A stretch of DNA of 64,000 bases from an uncultured bacterium (lineage in GTDB: Bacteria; Bacillota; Clostridia; Oscillospirales; Ruminococcaceae): NCBI GenBank assembly GCA_905214345.1, contig CAJMLV010000008.1, positions 19,028 to 83,027 of the forward strand, given 5' to 3'. Shown in pieces: positions 41,782-50,056 of the stretch (position 1 is the first letter of the stretch; each line of letters opens with the position of its first letter). The notes beneath the pieces are model-generated. The model saw only the letters and a program-made list of their open reading frames with translations, did not search any database and was not told where the DNA came from. Made by a program: the position numbers and the translations under genes.

Positions 41782-41816
41782 TGTATGATTATACATCCGT
41801 TTTCAGGAAAATGCAA
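41782..41816 (-). promoter_or_regulatory. argF promoter with ARG box
   Basis: Minus strand TTGCAT (41811-41816), 17-bp spacer, TATAAT (41788-41793). TGTATAATCATACA (41782-41795) covers the -10 and matches the ArgR consensus of TGNAT...ATNCA symmetry. Further half-site-like ATGTATAAA stretches lie at 41759-41767 and 41823-41831, so several ArgR dimers may bind. Confidence 0.8.
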
Positions 41817-41825
41817 CCCCTGATG

Positions 41826-41862
41826 TATAAAAAAACCGCCGAAAGGCAGTTGCCTCCGGCGG
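41826..41862 (-). terminator. Terminator of the small conserved gene
   Basis: On the minus strand CCGCCG and CGGCGG plus TGCCT/AGGCA form a stem followed by TTTTTTT. Confidence 0.85.
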
Positions 41863-41874
41863 AACGGGTCTTGC

Positions 41875-42165
41875 TTATTTGTTTTCTTTGAGCTGGCCGC
41901 GCAGCATGATGTCGCCAAAGGACAGGGCGTTGAACAGCCCCACCTTGTTGGCCTGCCGGGCGATGCGCTCGGGCAGGGGCTTGGAATCATCGGTGGACAG
42001 CAGAACGATGTGGACTTTGTCGGCCACGTCGATGCCGTTTTCCTTCTTGGTGGTCAGGATCTGCAGATAGACGATATACGGGTCAGTCATGTTGCCGTAG
42101 TAAATATCGTTGCCGCAGCGCACCAGCGGGCGGCCTTTATAGGTCAGCTGAGGGGTAAAAGCCAT
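41875..42165 (-). CDS. Small protein of unknown function
   Basis: A 96-aa soluble protein (MAFTPQLTYKGRPLVRCGND...). I have seen similar short proteins in Clostridia but know no function. A central segment YYGNMTDPYIVYLQILTTKK and a C-terminal GLFNALSFGDIMLRGQL look well formed. The ATG at 42165 with GAAGG upstream is preferred to a start six codons earlier. It stands alone between argF and the glycan operon, with its own terminator. Confidence 0.7.
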   Translation of the reverse strand: MAFTPQLTYKGRPLVRCGNDIYYGNMTDPYIVYLQILTTKKENGIDVADKVHIVLLSTDDSKPLPERIARQANKVGLFNALSFGDIMLRGQLKENK

Positions 42166-42259
42166 GGGAATACCTTCTTTCACTGGGGAATATGGTTACA
42201 GAGCTCCATTTTTTGATGATACTAAGTCAGTATACCATAAACCGCGAACGCTGGCAAGG

Positions 42260-42619
42260 TCACAGGTCCAATTTCTCCCGCTCCACCTTTTCCCGGTCCA
42301 GGGCCACCTGCTCGGTGAGGATGCGCAGCCGGGAATCCATCTGGCTGATGCGGATGGACAAAAAGAACTGTTTGGCCATCAGCAGGAAGATGATGACGAT
42401 ATACACAAAGTTGATGGGGCTCTGGAATCCCAGCAGGTCGGACGCCCAGTAGGCGATGCCGGGGAAGATGGCCAGGATCAGCAGCACCACGCTGAACAGC
42501 AGCCAGAAGATGGTATCTTCGATCTGGACCTTGGCGCGGCGCACCCGCATGAGCACATAGATGGCGGTGACCAGGCTGCCGATGATCAGGCAGACCCGGA
42601 TGATGGTTTGGTCAAACAT
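42260..42619 (-). CDS. DUF2304 membrane protein
   Basis: A 119-aa protein with three predicted membrane helices and a C-terminal amphipathic coiled-coil-like tail (SRLRILTEQVALDREKVERE). The pattern IRVCLIIGSLVTAIYVL, IEDTIFWLLFSVVLLILAIFPGI is typical of DUF2304. These small proteins are usually next to DPM1-like family 2 glycosyltransferases, as here, and probably act as membrane partners. AAAGGAG precedes the ATG. It is the last gene of the glycan operon. Confidence 0.88.
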   Translation of the reverse strand: MFDQTIIRVCLIIGSLVTAIYVLMRVRRAKVQIEDTIFWLLFSVVLLILAIFPGIAYWASDLLGFQSPINFVYIVIIFLLMAKQFFLSIRISQMDSRLRILTEQVALDREKVEREKLDL

Positions 42620-42620
42620 C

Positions 42621-43340
42621 TCACAGGCTCCTTTCGGGGTAGGGGGTCTCGGTGTCCCGCTTGCGGAACCACTGGATCAGCAGGATGGAAATGGACATCT
42701 TGATCATATACTGGATGCTCTTGTAGAAGGTCAGATAACTCTGGCCCGCCACACGCTCGCCCATTTCCACCTGTACTTCCTTGACCTTGGCGCCGTTCTT
42801 GATCAGGTAGCTGATGGTATCCGGTTCGGGGCCGTAGTTCAGGTTCTGGGCGAACTCCTCCACCATGGCGCGGTTGAACAGCCGCATGCCGGAGGTGGGG
42901 TCGCAGATGGCCCGCCCTGTGGTCAGGCGAATGGACCAACTGATGATATAGCTGCCCAGCATGCGCAGGGTCTTGGGCTTTTTCACCGTGAGGAACCGGC
43001 TGCCGATGACGATGTCCGCCCCGTCCTCCAGTTCTTCCAGCATGGCCGCGATATATTCCGGCTTGTGCTGGCCGTCGGCATCCAGCTGGATGGCACAGTC
43101 GTAGTCATTTTCGGCGGCGTAGCGCAACCCGGTCTGGAACGCCCCGGCCAGGCCCAGGTTCACCGGCAGATCGATGAGACGATAGCCGTTGGCCCGGCAG
43201 ATGGCGGCGGTGTGGTCCCGGCTGCCGTCGTTGACCACCACATAATCATACTGGGGATAGTTGGTGACCAGGTCGTTCACCACCCGCTGGATATTGGCTT
43301 CCTCGTTGTAGGCGGGGATGACGATGAGCAGTTTTGACAT
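42621..43340 (-). CDS. Family 2 glycosyltransferase, DPM1-like
   Basis: A 239-aa GT-A-fold transferase. It begins with LLIVIPAYNEEANI, has the DDGS-like VVNDGSRDHT, the DxD-type motif in AIQLDADGQHKPEYI and the TSGMRLFNR segment of dolichyl/polyprenyl-phosphate sugar synthases. A C-terminal hydrophobic stretch (MIKMSISILLIQWF) may attach it to the membrane. AAAGGAG precedes the ATG. Together with DUF2304 it could make a polyprenyl-phosphate sugar donor for the DUF2142 or another GT-C enzyme. Confidence 0.92.
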   Translation of the reverse strand: MSKLLIVIPAYNEEANIQRVVNDLVTNYPQYDYVVVNDGSRDHTAAICRANGYRLIDLPVNLGLAGAFQTGLRYAAENDYDCAIQLDADGQHKPEYIAAMLEELEDGADIVIGSRFLTVKKPKTLRMLGSYIISWSIRLTTGRAICDPTSGMRLFNRAMVEEFAQNLNYGPEPDTISYLIKNGAKVKEVQVEMGERVAGQSYLTFYKSIQYMIKMSISILLIQWFRKRDTETPYPERSL

Positions 43341-43366
43341 AGTTGCTCCTTTGTTTTGGGCGGGGT

Positions 43367-44512
43367 TCAGTTCCCGGCCCGTTCCTTGGTTTTTTCCTGG
43401 GCGATCGCCATTATTTTAGCAAACACGGCGTCCCATGTAAAGCGGGCGCACAGGTTGGCCCGGGCGTTGTCCGCTTTGCGCCGGGCAGCCTCGGGGTCAG
43501 CCAGCAGGCTTTGCAGGCCGGCGCGGATGATTTCGGGGCGGGTATCGGCCAAAAGAGTACCATACTCCGGCCCGGGCAGCAGTTCCTCGGTGCCGGCGGT
43601 GGGGGTGCACAGGATGGGGCACCCGCAGGCCGCGGCTTCCAGCAAGGTGGTGGGAAAGCCTTCGGCATAGCGGGTGGGCAGGCAGTAGGCATCCGCCTGG
43701 CACAGCAGCTGCACCACCTGGCGATGTTCCAGCGCCCCGGGGGCCTTGGCGCCCAGTTCCAGCAGACGGTCCCGGTCGGGGCCGTCCCCTGCCGCCACCA
43801 GCACGGTGCCGGGCAGGTCCCGCACCGCTTCGGCCAGGTCCACGGCGCCTTTTTCGGGGATGAGCCGTCCCACAAACACCACCAGACGGGTATCCGGGGC
43901 AAGCCCCAGCTTCTGCCGCCAGTCGGCGGGCTGTTCGGCCCCTTCCGCCGCCAGGGCATCGGGGTCCACGGCATTGGGCAGGCATCCTTTGGCCGTGATG
44001 CCGAAGGTTTTCAGCCAGCGGCAGACGGCGGCGGACACCCCGTAGAAATCAGGTCCGGTGCGGCGGATGATGCCGCAGGCCAGGTGTTCATACCACCGCC
44101 CGGCCAGCCCCACCACGCCGCCGCCCACCGGCATGTAGCCGGTGGAATGGTCGATGACGATGGCGGGCACACCGCAGCGCCTGACCGCCCGGGCGGCCAG
44201 CACGCTCTGGGTGTACATCCGGGTCTGGATGACGCAGAAATCGGGGTTGGTCTGCCTAACGATGCGCCCCAGCGCCGAAACGCCCGCCGGACGCACCACC
44301 GGGAACCGCCCTTTCATCACCGGCCACACCGGCAGCCGGAAAACCTCGATGCCGTCGGCGTCGGTCTCGTGGACAGGCAGTCCGGGCAGGGCGCTGGTCA
44401 CCACCACCGCCCGATGCCCGGCACGGACGGTGCGCAGGGCCAGGTTCCAGGTATAGCGCTCCACCCCGCCCACGGTGGGCAGGTACTGGGCGGAGAAATA
44501 CAGGATGGTCAA
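43367..44512 (-). CDS. Family 4 glycosyltransferase
   Basis: A 381-aa GT-B enzyme. The N-terminal acceptor domain starts ILYFSAQYLPTVGGVERYTW. The C-terminal donor domain has VFVGRLIPEKGAVDLAEAV and the E-x7-E-like motif in YAEGFPTTLLEAAACG. The start is a TTG at 44512 with GGAGG well placed upstream; no ATG is available near it. Builds the repeat unit or linker of the surface glycan. Confidence 0.92.
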   Translation of the reverse strand: MTILYFSAQYLPTVGGVERYTWNLALRTVRAGHRAVVVTSALPGLPVHETDADGIEVFRLPVWPVMKGRFPVVRPAGVSALGRIVRQTNPDFCVIQTRMYTQSVLAARAVRRCGVPAIVIDHSTGYMPVGGGVVGLAGRWYEHLACGIIRRTGPDFYGVSAAVCRWLKTFGITAKGCLPNAVDPDALAAEGAEQPADWRQKLGLAPDTRLVVFVGRLIPEKGAVDLAEAVRDLPGTVLVAAGDGPDRDRLLELGAKAPGALEHRQVVQLLCQADAYCLPTRYAEGFPTTLLEAAACGCPILCTPTAGTEELLPGPEYGTLLADTRPEIIRAGLQSLLADPEAARRKADNARANLCARFTWDAVFAKIMAIAQEKTKERAGN

Positions 44513-44535
44513 GAGCAGCCCCTCCTAAAAACGGG

Positions 44536-47181
44536 TCACCGGGCAATGATGACCAGCATGATGTTGAGCAGCACCCCGAAGTTCACGGCACACAGGCCGC
44601 AGACCAGCTGGGCGGCCGCGGTGTCGGCGTCGGCAGCCAGCACCCGGCGGGGGGCGCAGACCAGCAGGGCCAGGGGCAGGACCGGCAGCAGGTACCGGCC
44701 CTGCAAGCCGTAGATGGTCTGGTAATAGGTGGGGGTCCAGACGATGCACCCCGCCAGCGCCAGGGCAAAGCAGAGCAGCACCGCGGCCACGCACCAGGCA
44801 CGGTAATGACCGGAAGGCAGGCGGTCGCACTCGGTGTCCCGCCGGGCGGGCAGGGCCGCAAAGGCCAGCAGGCCGTACAGGGCCAGCACCCAGCCCCAGG
44901 CCAGTTCCACCGAGTTATAGCCCAGCAGACCGCCCACCAGGCCCCGCAGATAGTCGTCGGTGTTGTACACGACGGTGCGCACCACCAGCAGGACGGTGGC
45001 AGGCAGGTGGGTCAGGATATAGCCGGGGGTGTAGGTGATCTGGTCCTCGGGCGCGGCCACGCTCTGGGTGGCCCGCACCGCCCGGGCGTCCTCCACCCGG
45101 GTGACCAGCAGGCTGCGGTCCATGGGATAGTTTTCCGCATCTTCCATGCCGATGGGTACCCCGCAGGCGGTGAGTTCCTCCACGCCGGGGGCCTCGGTAT
45201 AGCAGGCCTTGAACAGATTCACGCGGCCCTGCTCGGCCACCACGCCCCGGGACCAGTCGTTGAGCCACTCATATCCGTAGTAGGTCAGGGTCACGGCCCG
45301 GATGAAATCGTCGTCGGTGAAATCGCTGTTTTCCATCTCGCTGGGGCTGAAGAAGAAGCTCTGTCCCAGTTCGGCGGCGCTCACATCCCCGTCCGCCAGG
45401 GCCTGCACCCAGAATTCCACCTCGGTATCCGAGACATCCTGGGTCAGACCGCCGCAGTAGAACAGGCGGCGCACAAAGGCTTCGGGGGTTTCTTCCAGAT
45501 ATTCGGCGGGGATGGCGGCAAACCAGGACGCCAGAGGGCTGTCCTCTTCGCCGGAACCGGTCTGTGCCCCGTCGGCGGTTTCCGCCTCCGGTGCCGTATG
45601 GGCCACCGGCGAAGCCACCGTCTGCGCCGAAGTTTCCTCGGCCTGGGTGGTGGTTTCGGCGGTGGTTTCGGGCGTGGTTTCGTTATACAGCAGTCCGGTG
45701 AGCATGGCGCTGTTCAGGCACAGGGCCAGCACGCCGCAGGCCGCCAGATACACGCCCTTCTTGACCCAGGCCCGGGCGCCCAGACGGGCGTTGGGAATGA
45801 GCAGGAACAGCGCCGCCAGGGGCAGGTACACCAGCTTGGCGGGAGCCAGCAGCACACCGGCTGCCCCCAACCCCAGCAGGTGGGGCAGGGTGACGGGACG
45901 GCCTTCGTCCGCAAACACCGCCTGCATGCACAGGGAGGTGAAGAGGAAGGCCAGCCCCAGCAGCAGAGAATCCCGGCTGAAAGAAGCGGCCAGGTGCAGG
46001 GTCATGGGCAGCAGCGCCGCCGCGGCGAACACCCGCCGCCCGAAGGGGGCGAACCGCACCGCCAGGGACGCCAGCGCCGCAAAGGCCAGCAGGTTGGCCA
46101 GCCGCCCCAGCATGAGCACCGGCACAAAGCCCAGACGCAGCACAAAGCCCAGGAACACCGCCGCCGCGCTCACCACATACAGGGTGGGGTTGCGGTCGGT
46201 CTGGTATTCCGCCAGCTCCACATGGCTGTCGTAGCTGTCGGGGCTGAGGGTAAAGAGGTTCTCCGCCAGTTCCTGCCAGCTGAACACGGTGGTGTTTTCG
46301 TCCTGCAGTTGGGTGTTGAAGTCGTTTTCCCGGCGGTAGCTCATCTCGATGGGCACGTTGCCCATCCGCCATTCGTCATCGCTGAGCAGGTTGGCCCAGC
46401 GGCAGGCCAGGGTAAAGGACTGGTTGATGTGGTATTTTTCGTCCGGGGCGGAGTAGGGCGGCAGCACCACGCTGTACAGCAGCCCGAAAGCCACCGCCAG
46501 CACAAACACCAGCCGGTGCAAGGCCATACGGCGGCGCAGCGCCGCCCGCACCCCGAAAAACACCGCCAGGGCGGCCAGAACGGCCACACCCAGGAAATAC
46601 TTGTTCAGAAACCCGCCGATGGTGCGGTAGGTCACAATGAGGGAGAGGGTGGCGTCCCGCTCTTCCCCCGCAAAGGTATAGGTCTCTTCCCACAGGGCGG
46701 TGCCGTCGGAAGTACCCACGCACAGCCGCCCTTCCCCGTTATACTGGGGGGTCAGGGTCAGGCAGTAATGGCCGTCCAGTTTGCCGGCCACCGCCTTGTC
46801 CAGGCCCAGGCCGGTATACTGCCCGGGCACGATCAGGCTCATGTCACCCCAGGAGGTGGCCAGCACCTCCCCGGTATCGGCGTCGGTGAGGGTCACTTCC
46901 AGGGTGCCGGTGGGCTGTTCCCCCGAAGTGCCGAAGACCATGGCCACCGCCAGCAGGTCCTCCTCATAGGAGAAGGTCTGGCTGACGCTCTGGCCCGCCT
47001 CGATGGGGTCGCTCATGAGGGTGTAGTCGTCGCTGATTTTCTGGGAAAGGCTTTTCTGGGTGTTGCCGCGCACCACTGCCAGCCACACCCCGGCGGCCAC
47101 CGCCAGGCAGAGCAGCAGCGCCGCAAAGGCCAGCACGGTGGGGCGGTGCTCCCGATAGAATTTGTTCAGCTTACCCGTCAT
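44536..47181 (-). CDS. DUF2142 polytopic membrane protein, possible GT-C-type enzyme
   Basis: An 881-aa membrane protein. An N-terminal helix (about 15-37) is followed by a 150-residue extracytoplasmic beta-rich domain and then about ten membrane helices. The motif LPPYSAPDEKYHINQSF after the third helix is the DUF2142 hallmark and resembles the acidic catalytic loop of GT-C enzymes. A long extracytoplasmic loop rich in Thr/Glu (about 500-560) lies between helices. It overlaps the KdsC-like gene by 4 bp. Likely role: transfer of a lipid-linked sugar onto the glycan outside the membrane (inference). Confidence 0.82.
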   Translation of the reverse strand: MTGKLNKFYREHRPTVLAFAALLLCLAVAAGVWLAVVRGNTQKSLSQKISDDYTLMSDPIEAGQSVSQTFSYEEDLLAVAMVFGTSGEQPTGTLEVTLTDADTGEVLATSWGDMSLIVPGQYTGLGLDKAVAGKLDGHYCLTLTPQYNGEGRLCVGTSDGTALWEETYTFAGEERDATLSLIVTYRTIGGFLNKYFLGVAVLAALAVFFGVRAALRRRMALHRLVFVLAVAFGLLYSVVLPPYSAPDEKYHINQSFTLACRWANLLSDDEWRMGNVPIEMSYRRENDFNTQLQDENTTVFSWQELAENLFTLSPDSYDSHVELAEYQTDRNPTLYVVSAAAVFLGFVLRLGFVPVLMLGRLANLLAFAALASLAVRFAPFGRRVFAAAALLPMTLHLAASFSRDSLLLGLAFLFTSLCMQAVFADEGRPVTLPHLLGLGAAGVLLAPAKLVYLPLAALFLLIPNARLGARAWVKKGVYLAACGVLALCLNSAMLTGLLYNETTPETTAETTTQAEETSAQTVASPVAHTAPEAETADGAQTGSGEEDSPLASWFAAIPAEYLEETPEAFVRRLFYCGGLTQDVSDTEVEFWVQALADGDVSAAELGQSFFFSPSEMENSDFTDDDFIRAVTLTYYGYEWLNDWSRGVVAEQGRVNLFKACYTEAPGVEELTACGVPIGMEDAENYPMDRSLLVTRVEDARAVRATQSVAAPEDQITYTPGYILTHLPATVLLVVRTVVYNTDDYLRGLVGGLLGYNSVELAWGWVLALYGLLAFAALPARRDTECDRLPSGHYRAWCVAAVLLCFALALAGCIVWTPTYYQTIYGLQGRYLLPVLPLALLVCAPRRVLAADADTAAAQLVCGLCAVNFGVLLNIMLVIIAR

Positions 47182-47702
47182 ACAGGGTTCTCCCTTTTCG
47201 TTTCAATCCCGAACGCCCTGTGCAGGGCTTCTTCCAGACGGCCTTCCCGGCCCAGGAATTCCTCGATGGCTTCCCGCACCGCGCCTTCGCCGCCCTTTTT
47301 GCAACCCACAAAGTCCGCCCGTTCGGCCACGGCGGCCGCAGCGTCGGCGGGGCAGGCCACAAAGCCGCACAGGGCCATGGCGGAAAGGTCGTTCCAGTCA
47401 TCGCCGCAGTAGGCCACCTGTTCCCGGGCAAGGCCCTGTCCGGCCATGAATTCCCGCAGGAAAGCGGCCTTGTCCTTCACGTTCTGGAACACATAGTCGA
47501 TGTGCAGGTCGGCGGCGCGGCGGCGCACCGCCTCGCACTCCCGCCCGGTGCAGATCATCACCCGCACCCCGGCGGCCCGGGCGGCCACAATGCCCGCCCC
47601 GTCCTTGATGGCAAATTTCTTCAGCTCGTTGCCGGTGGCGTCATAGTAGACGCCGCCGTCGGTCATGGTGCCGTCCACGTCCAGTACCAGCAGTTCGATC
47701 AT
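47178..47702 (-). CDS. KdsC-like HAD phosphatase
   Basis: A 174-aa C0-type HAD phosphatase. Motif I is LLVLDVDGTMTDGGVYYDATGN, motif II is ICTGRECEAV, the lysine is in NVKDKAAFL and motif IV is YCGDDWNDLSAM. This is the pattern of KDO 8-phosphate phosphatase and of nonulosonate 9-phosphate phosphatases. The ATG at 47702 has GGGAG upstream. It lies between the aldolase-like fusion and DUF2142 genes and belongs to a CMP-sugar acid pathway with the KdsB-like gene. Confidence 0.88.
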   Translation of the reverse strand: MIELLVLDVDGTMTDGGVYYDATGNELKKFAIKDGAGIVAARAAGVRVMICTGRECEAVRRRAADLHIDYVFQNVKDKAAFLREFMAGQGLAREQVAYCGDDWNDLSAMALCGFVACPADAAAAVAERADFVGCKKGGEGAVREAIEEFLGREGRLEEALHRAFGIETKRENPV

Positions 47703-47719
47703 GGCAGTTTCTCCCGGAA

Positions 47720-49288
47720 TCAGGCGTTCATCAGCGGGGCGTACTCGCTGGGGGTGACAAAGTCGATGGGCAGTCCGCCGGCCTGGATGGTCCGCAAAGC
47801 CGCCGCCATCTGGGCGTTGTAGGCCGCGCCCCGGTCGGTGTGGGTGTGCATACGGCCTTCGGCATAGGCGTTTTCGCCTTCCCGGTAGCCGTCGGCACCG
47901 GCCAGCAGCACCTTGGCAGCCCCGCACAGGCGCAGCAGACGCAGCAGCATCAGCACACTGTTGGAAGCAGGGGCATCGGCGGCGCACAGCCGGTCATAGT
48001 TGACGGTCAGCGGCTCATCGGTGCGCAGGTTGCTGGTGAGCACCGCCGGGCAGGGCAGGTTGTCCACCTTGTCATACCGCTTGCTGGAAGAGAAGAAGGC
48101 ATAGTCCGGGGTGCAGAAATCCGGGCAGAAGTTGGCGGAAACCGCCACATCCGCCCCGGCGCTGCCCGCAGCTGCCCGGCCTTCCGGGGTGGCCAGGGTG
48201 GCGCCGGGGGCCAGCACCAGCACGGTCTTGCCCCCGAAAGCGGCGCGCAGGGCGTCCATGGCCGCCGCATCGTCCACCCGGCGGCTCTGATACTCCTTGT
48301 ACAGCCCGTCGGCGTAGGCAGCGTCAAAGGCAGTGGCCTTGGAGCGGTCCAGACCGGCCAGGATGTGGTTGATGTCCCGGTTGGTCAGGTCGCCTTTTCC
48401 CAGGAAATGCTCGGCGTAGTTGCGGTGCAGGTTGTACCGGGCAGAGAGGAAATACGCCGGGGTATAGCCCCAGGCGCTCTCCCCCTTGATGGGGGCGATG
48501 TGGTCCTGGATGGCGTCCATCAGCTCGTCGATGTCGTAGCCCATGCCCAGGTTTTCGTTCATATAATCGGCGGTCAGTTCAATGGGCAGGTTGCCGGGGA
48601 TACGGCCCATGCCCAGCAGGCTGGCGTCCACGGTGGTGTCCCGCAGCAGGTGCTTGTCGATGAATTCCTGGGCCAGGCAGAAGCTCAGGGCCATGTTCTC
48701 ATGCAGATGCAGCCCCACCCGGATATCCGGGTCCAGGTTGTGGTCCACCAGGCTGACGATGCGTTCCAGGTCCCGGCGGCGCATGCTGCCGAAGGTATCC
48801 ACAATGGAGAACTGGTAGGGATGGATGGCATTCACCTGATCCAGGATCCACAGGATGTCCTTGTCCGCATAGCCCATGATGTTGATGGGGTTGATGGACA
48901 GCTTGTAGCCCCGGGCCTTGACCTCCCGGGCAAAGTCCATGCCTTCCCGGATGTCGTAGTCGTGGGCGGTGATGCGGATCATCTCAATGCCGTGGCCCTC
49001 ATAAGGGGACAGCTGAGAAATATCGTAGTTGGAGCGCATGGCCATGCCGGAATACATGGTATGGCCGGTGTTTTCGGGCAGCAGACGGTTCAGCTGCTCG
49101 ATGGTGCGGCAGACGGTGACATCGGGGTCGTACTTGTCCACATTGCGCAGAAAGCCCACTTCCACAATGTCCACCCCGGCGCGGGTGAGGGTGGCGATGA
49201 TGTCCCGGGCGGCGGAGAAGCCCCACCGCCAGTTGTTCACATAGCCGCCGTCGCGCAGGGTGCAGTCCAGCAGTTTGGTGTTTGCCAT
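47720..49288 (-). CDS. HMGL-like pyruvate aldolase domain fused to a second Rossmann-type domain
   Basis: A 522-aa protein. Residues 1 to about 290 form a DRE-TIM-type barrel like 4-hydroxy-2-oxovalerate aldolase: KLLDCTLRDGGYVNNW with the metal/catalytic RD pair, VDIVEVGFL and the metal-binding VGLHLHEN. Residues about 310-522 form a separate alpha/beta domain (TVLVLAPGATLATPEG, AAKVLLAGADGYREGENAY) that faintly recalls DUF115-like proteins. GAGG precedes the ATG. Set between KdsB-like and KdsC-like genes, it could join pyruvate to a sugar aldehyde and so make a 3-deoxy-2-ulosonic acid. That is inference; the family is known mainly from sequence. Confidence 0.8.
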   Translation of the reverse strand: MANTKLLDCTLRDGGYVNNWRWGFSAARDIIATLTRAGVDIVEVGFLRNVDKYDPDVTVCRTIEQLNRLLPENTGHTMYSGMAMRSNYDISQLSPYEGHGIEMIRITAHDYDIREGMDFAREVKARGYKLSINPINIMGYADKDILWILDQVNAIHPYQFSIVDTFGSMRRRDLERIVSLVDHNLDPDIRVGLHLHENMALSFCLAQEFIDKHLLRDTTVDASLLGMGRIPGNLPIELTADYMNENLGMGYDIDELMDAIQDHIAPIKGESAWGYTPAYFLSARYNLHRNYAEHFLGKGDLTNRDINHILAGLDRSKATAFDAAYADGLYKEYQSRRVDDAAAMDALRAAFGGKTVLVLAPGATLATPEGRAAAGSAGADVAVSANFCPDFCTPDYAFFSSSKRYDKVDNLPCPAVLTSNLRTDEPLTVNYDRLCAADAPASNSVLMLLRLLRLCGAAKVLLAGADGYREGENAYAEGRMHTHTDRGAAYNAQMAAALRTIQAGGLPIDFVTPSEYAPLMNA

Positions 49289-49308
49289 ATAAGGGTACCT
49301 CGTTGTTT

Positions 49309-50037
49309 TCAGGTGGTTTCGGAAAGGGTCTTGCGGACCAGGTCCAGGTCCTTGGGGGTGTCAACGCTCACCGTCTTGAAGGGGCTCTTGATGGCATGCA
49401 CCTTGTGCCCGTTCTCGATAAAGCGCATCATATCGTTTTCCTCCGCCAGTTCCAGGGCGGATTTGGGGGTGTCGTGATAGAACTGCAGGGCCTGACGGCT
49501 GTACAGCTGGATGCCGGTGACCTTCTCGTACTCAAAATCCAGAGTGCCTTTGGGGTACGGGATGGGGCTGCGGGAGATCATCAGGATCTCCCGGGCGGCA
49601 TTGGTGACCACCTTCTGGTTGGAGAAGTCCACCACGTCCGCCGGGTGGCCCATCACGTTGGTGAGCACCGCCACATAATAGGGGTCTTCGGGCAGTTCCT
49701 GGGGCAGGATCAGGTCGAAAGCCTTGACGTTGATGAGGGGTTCGTCCCCCATCACCTGCAGGTAGAGGTCGGCTTCCAGCTTGGTGGAAACTTCCCAGAT
49801 ACGTCCGGTGGGGGTGTCGTGGTCGGGGCTGGTCATCAGGCAGTTCATGCCGTACTGCTTGCAGGCGGCCTCGATGCGCTCGTCGTCGGTGGCAATGACC
49901 ACATCGGACAGGGCGGCGCACTTCTTGGCTTCGTTGTATACCCACCAGATCATGGGTTTGCCCAGAATATCGGCCAGAGGTTTGCCCGGCATGCGGGAAC
50001 TCTGGTAGCGGGCGGGAATGACGGCAACGGTTTTCAT
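49309..50037 (-). CDS. KdsB-like CMP-3-deoxy-ulosonate cytidylyltransferase
   Basis: A 242-aa nucleotidyltransferase. It begins VAVIPARYQSSRMPGKPLADI, then has VVIATDDERIEAACKQYG, LMTSPDHDTPTGRIWEV and QVMGDEPLI. This is the KdsB pattern (CMP-KDO synthetase), also used for related ulosonic acids. The start ATG at 50037 is chosen because the family begins there; the ribosome binding site (AAAGG) is rather distant. KDO is expected in Gram-negative lipopolysaccharide, so its place in a Gram-positive-like glycan operon is notable. Substrate identity is open. Confidence 0.88.
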   Translation of the reverse strand: MKTVAVIPARYQSSRMPGKPLADILGKPMIWWVYNEAKKCAALSDVVIATDDERIEAACKQYGMNCLMTSPDHDTPTGRIWEVSTKLEADLYLQVMGDEPLINVKAFDLILPQELPEDPYYVAVLTNVMGHPADVVDFSNQKVVTNAAREILMISRSPIPYPKGTLDFEYEKVTGIQLYSRQALQFYHDTPKSALELAEENDMMRFIENGHKVHAIKSPFKTVSVDTPKDLDLVRKTLSETT

Positions 50038-50056
50038 ATAAAACGCGACCTTTCGT

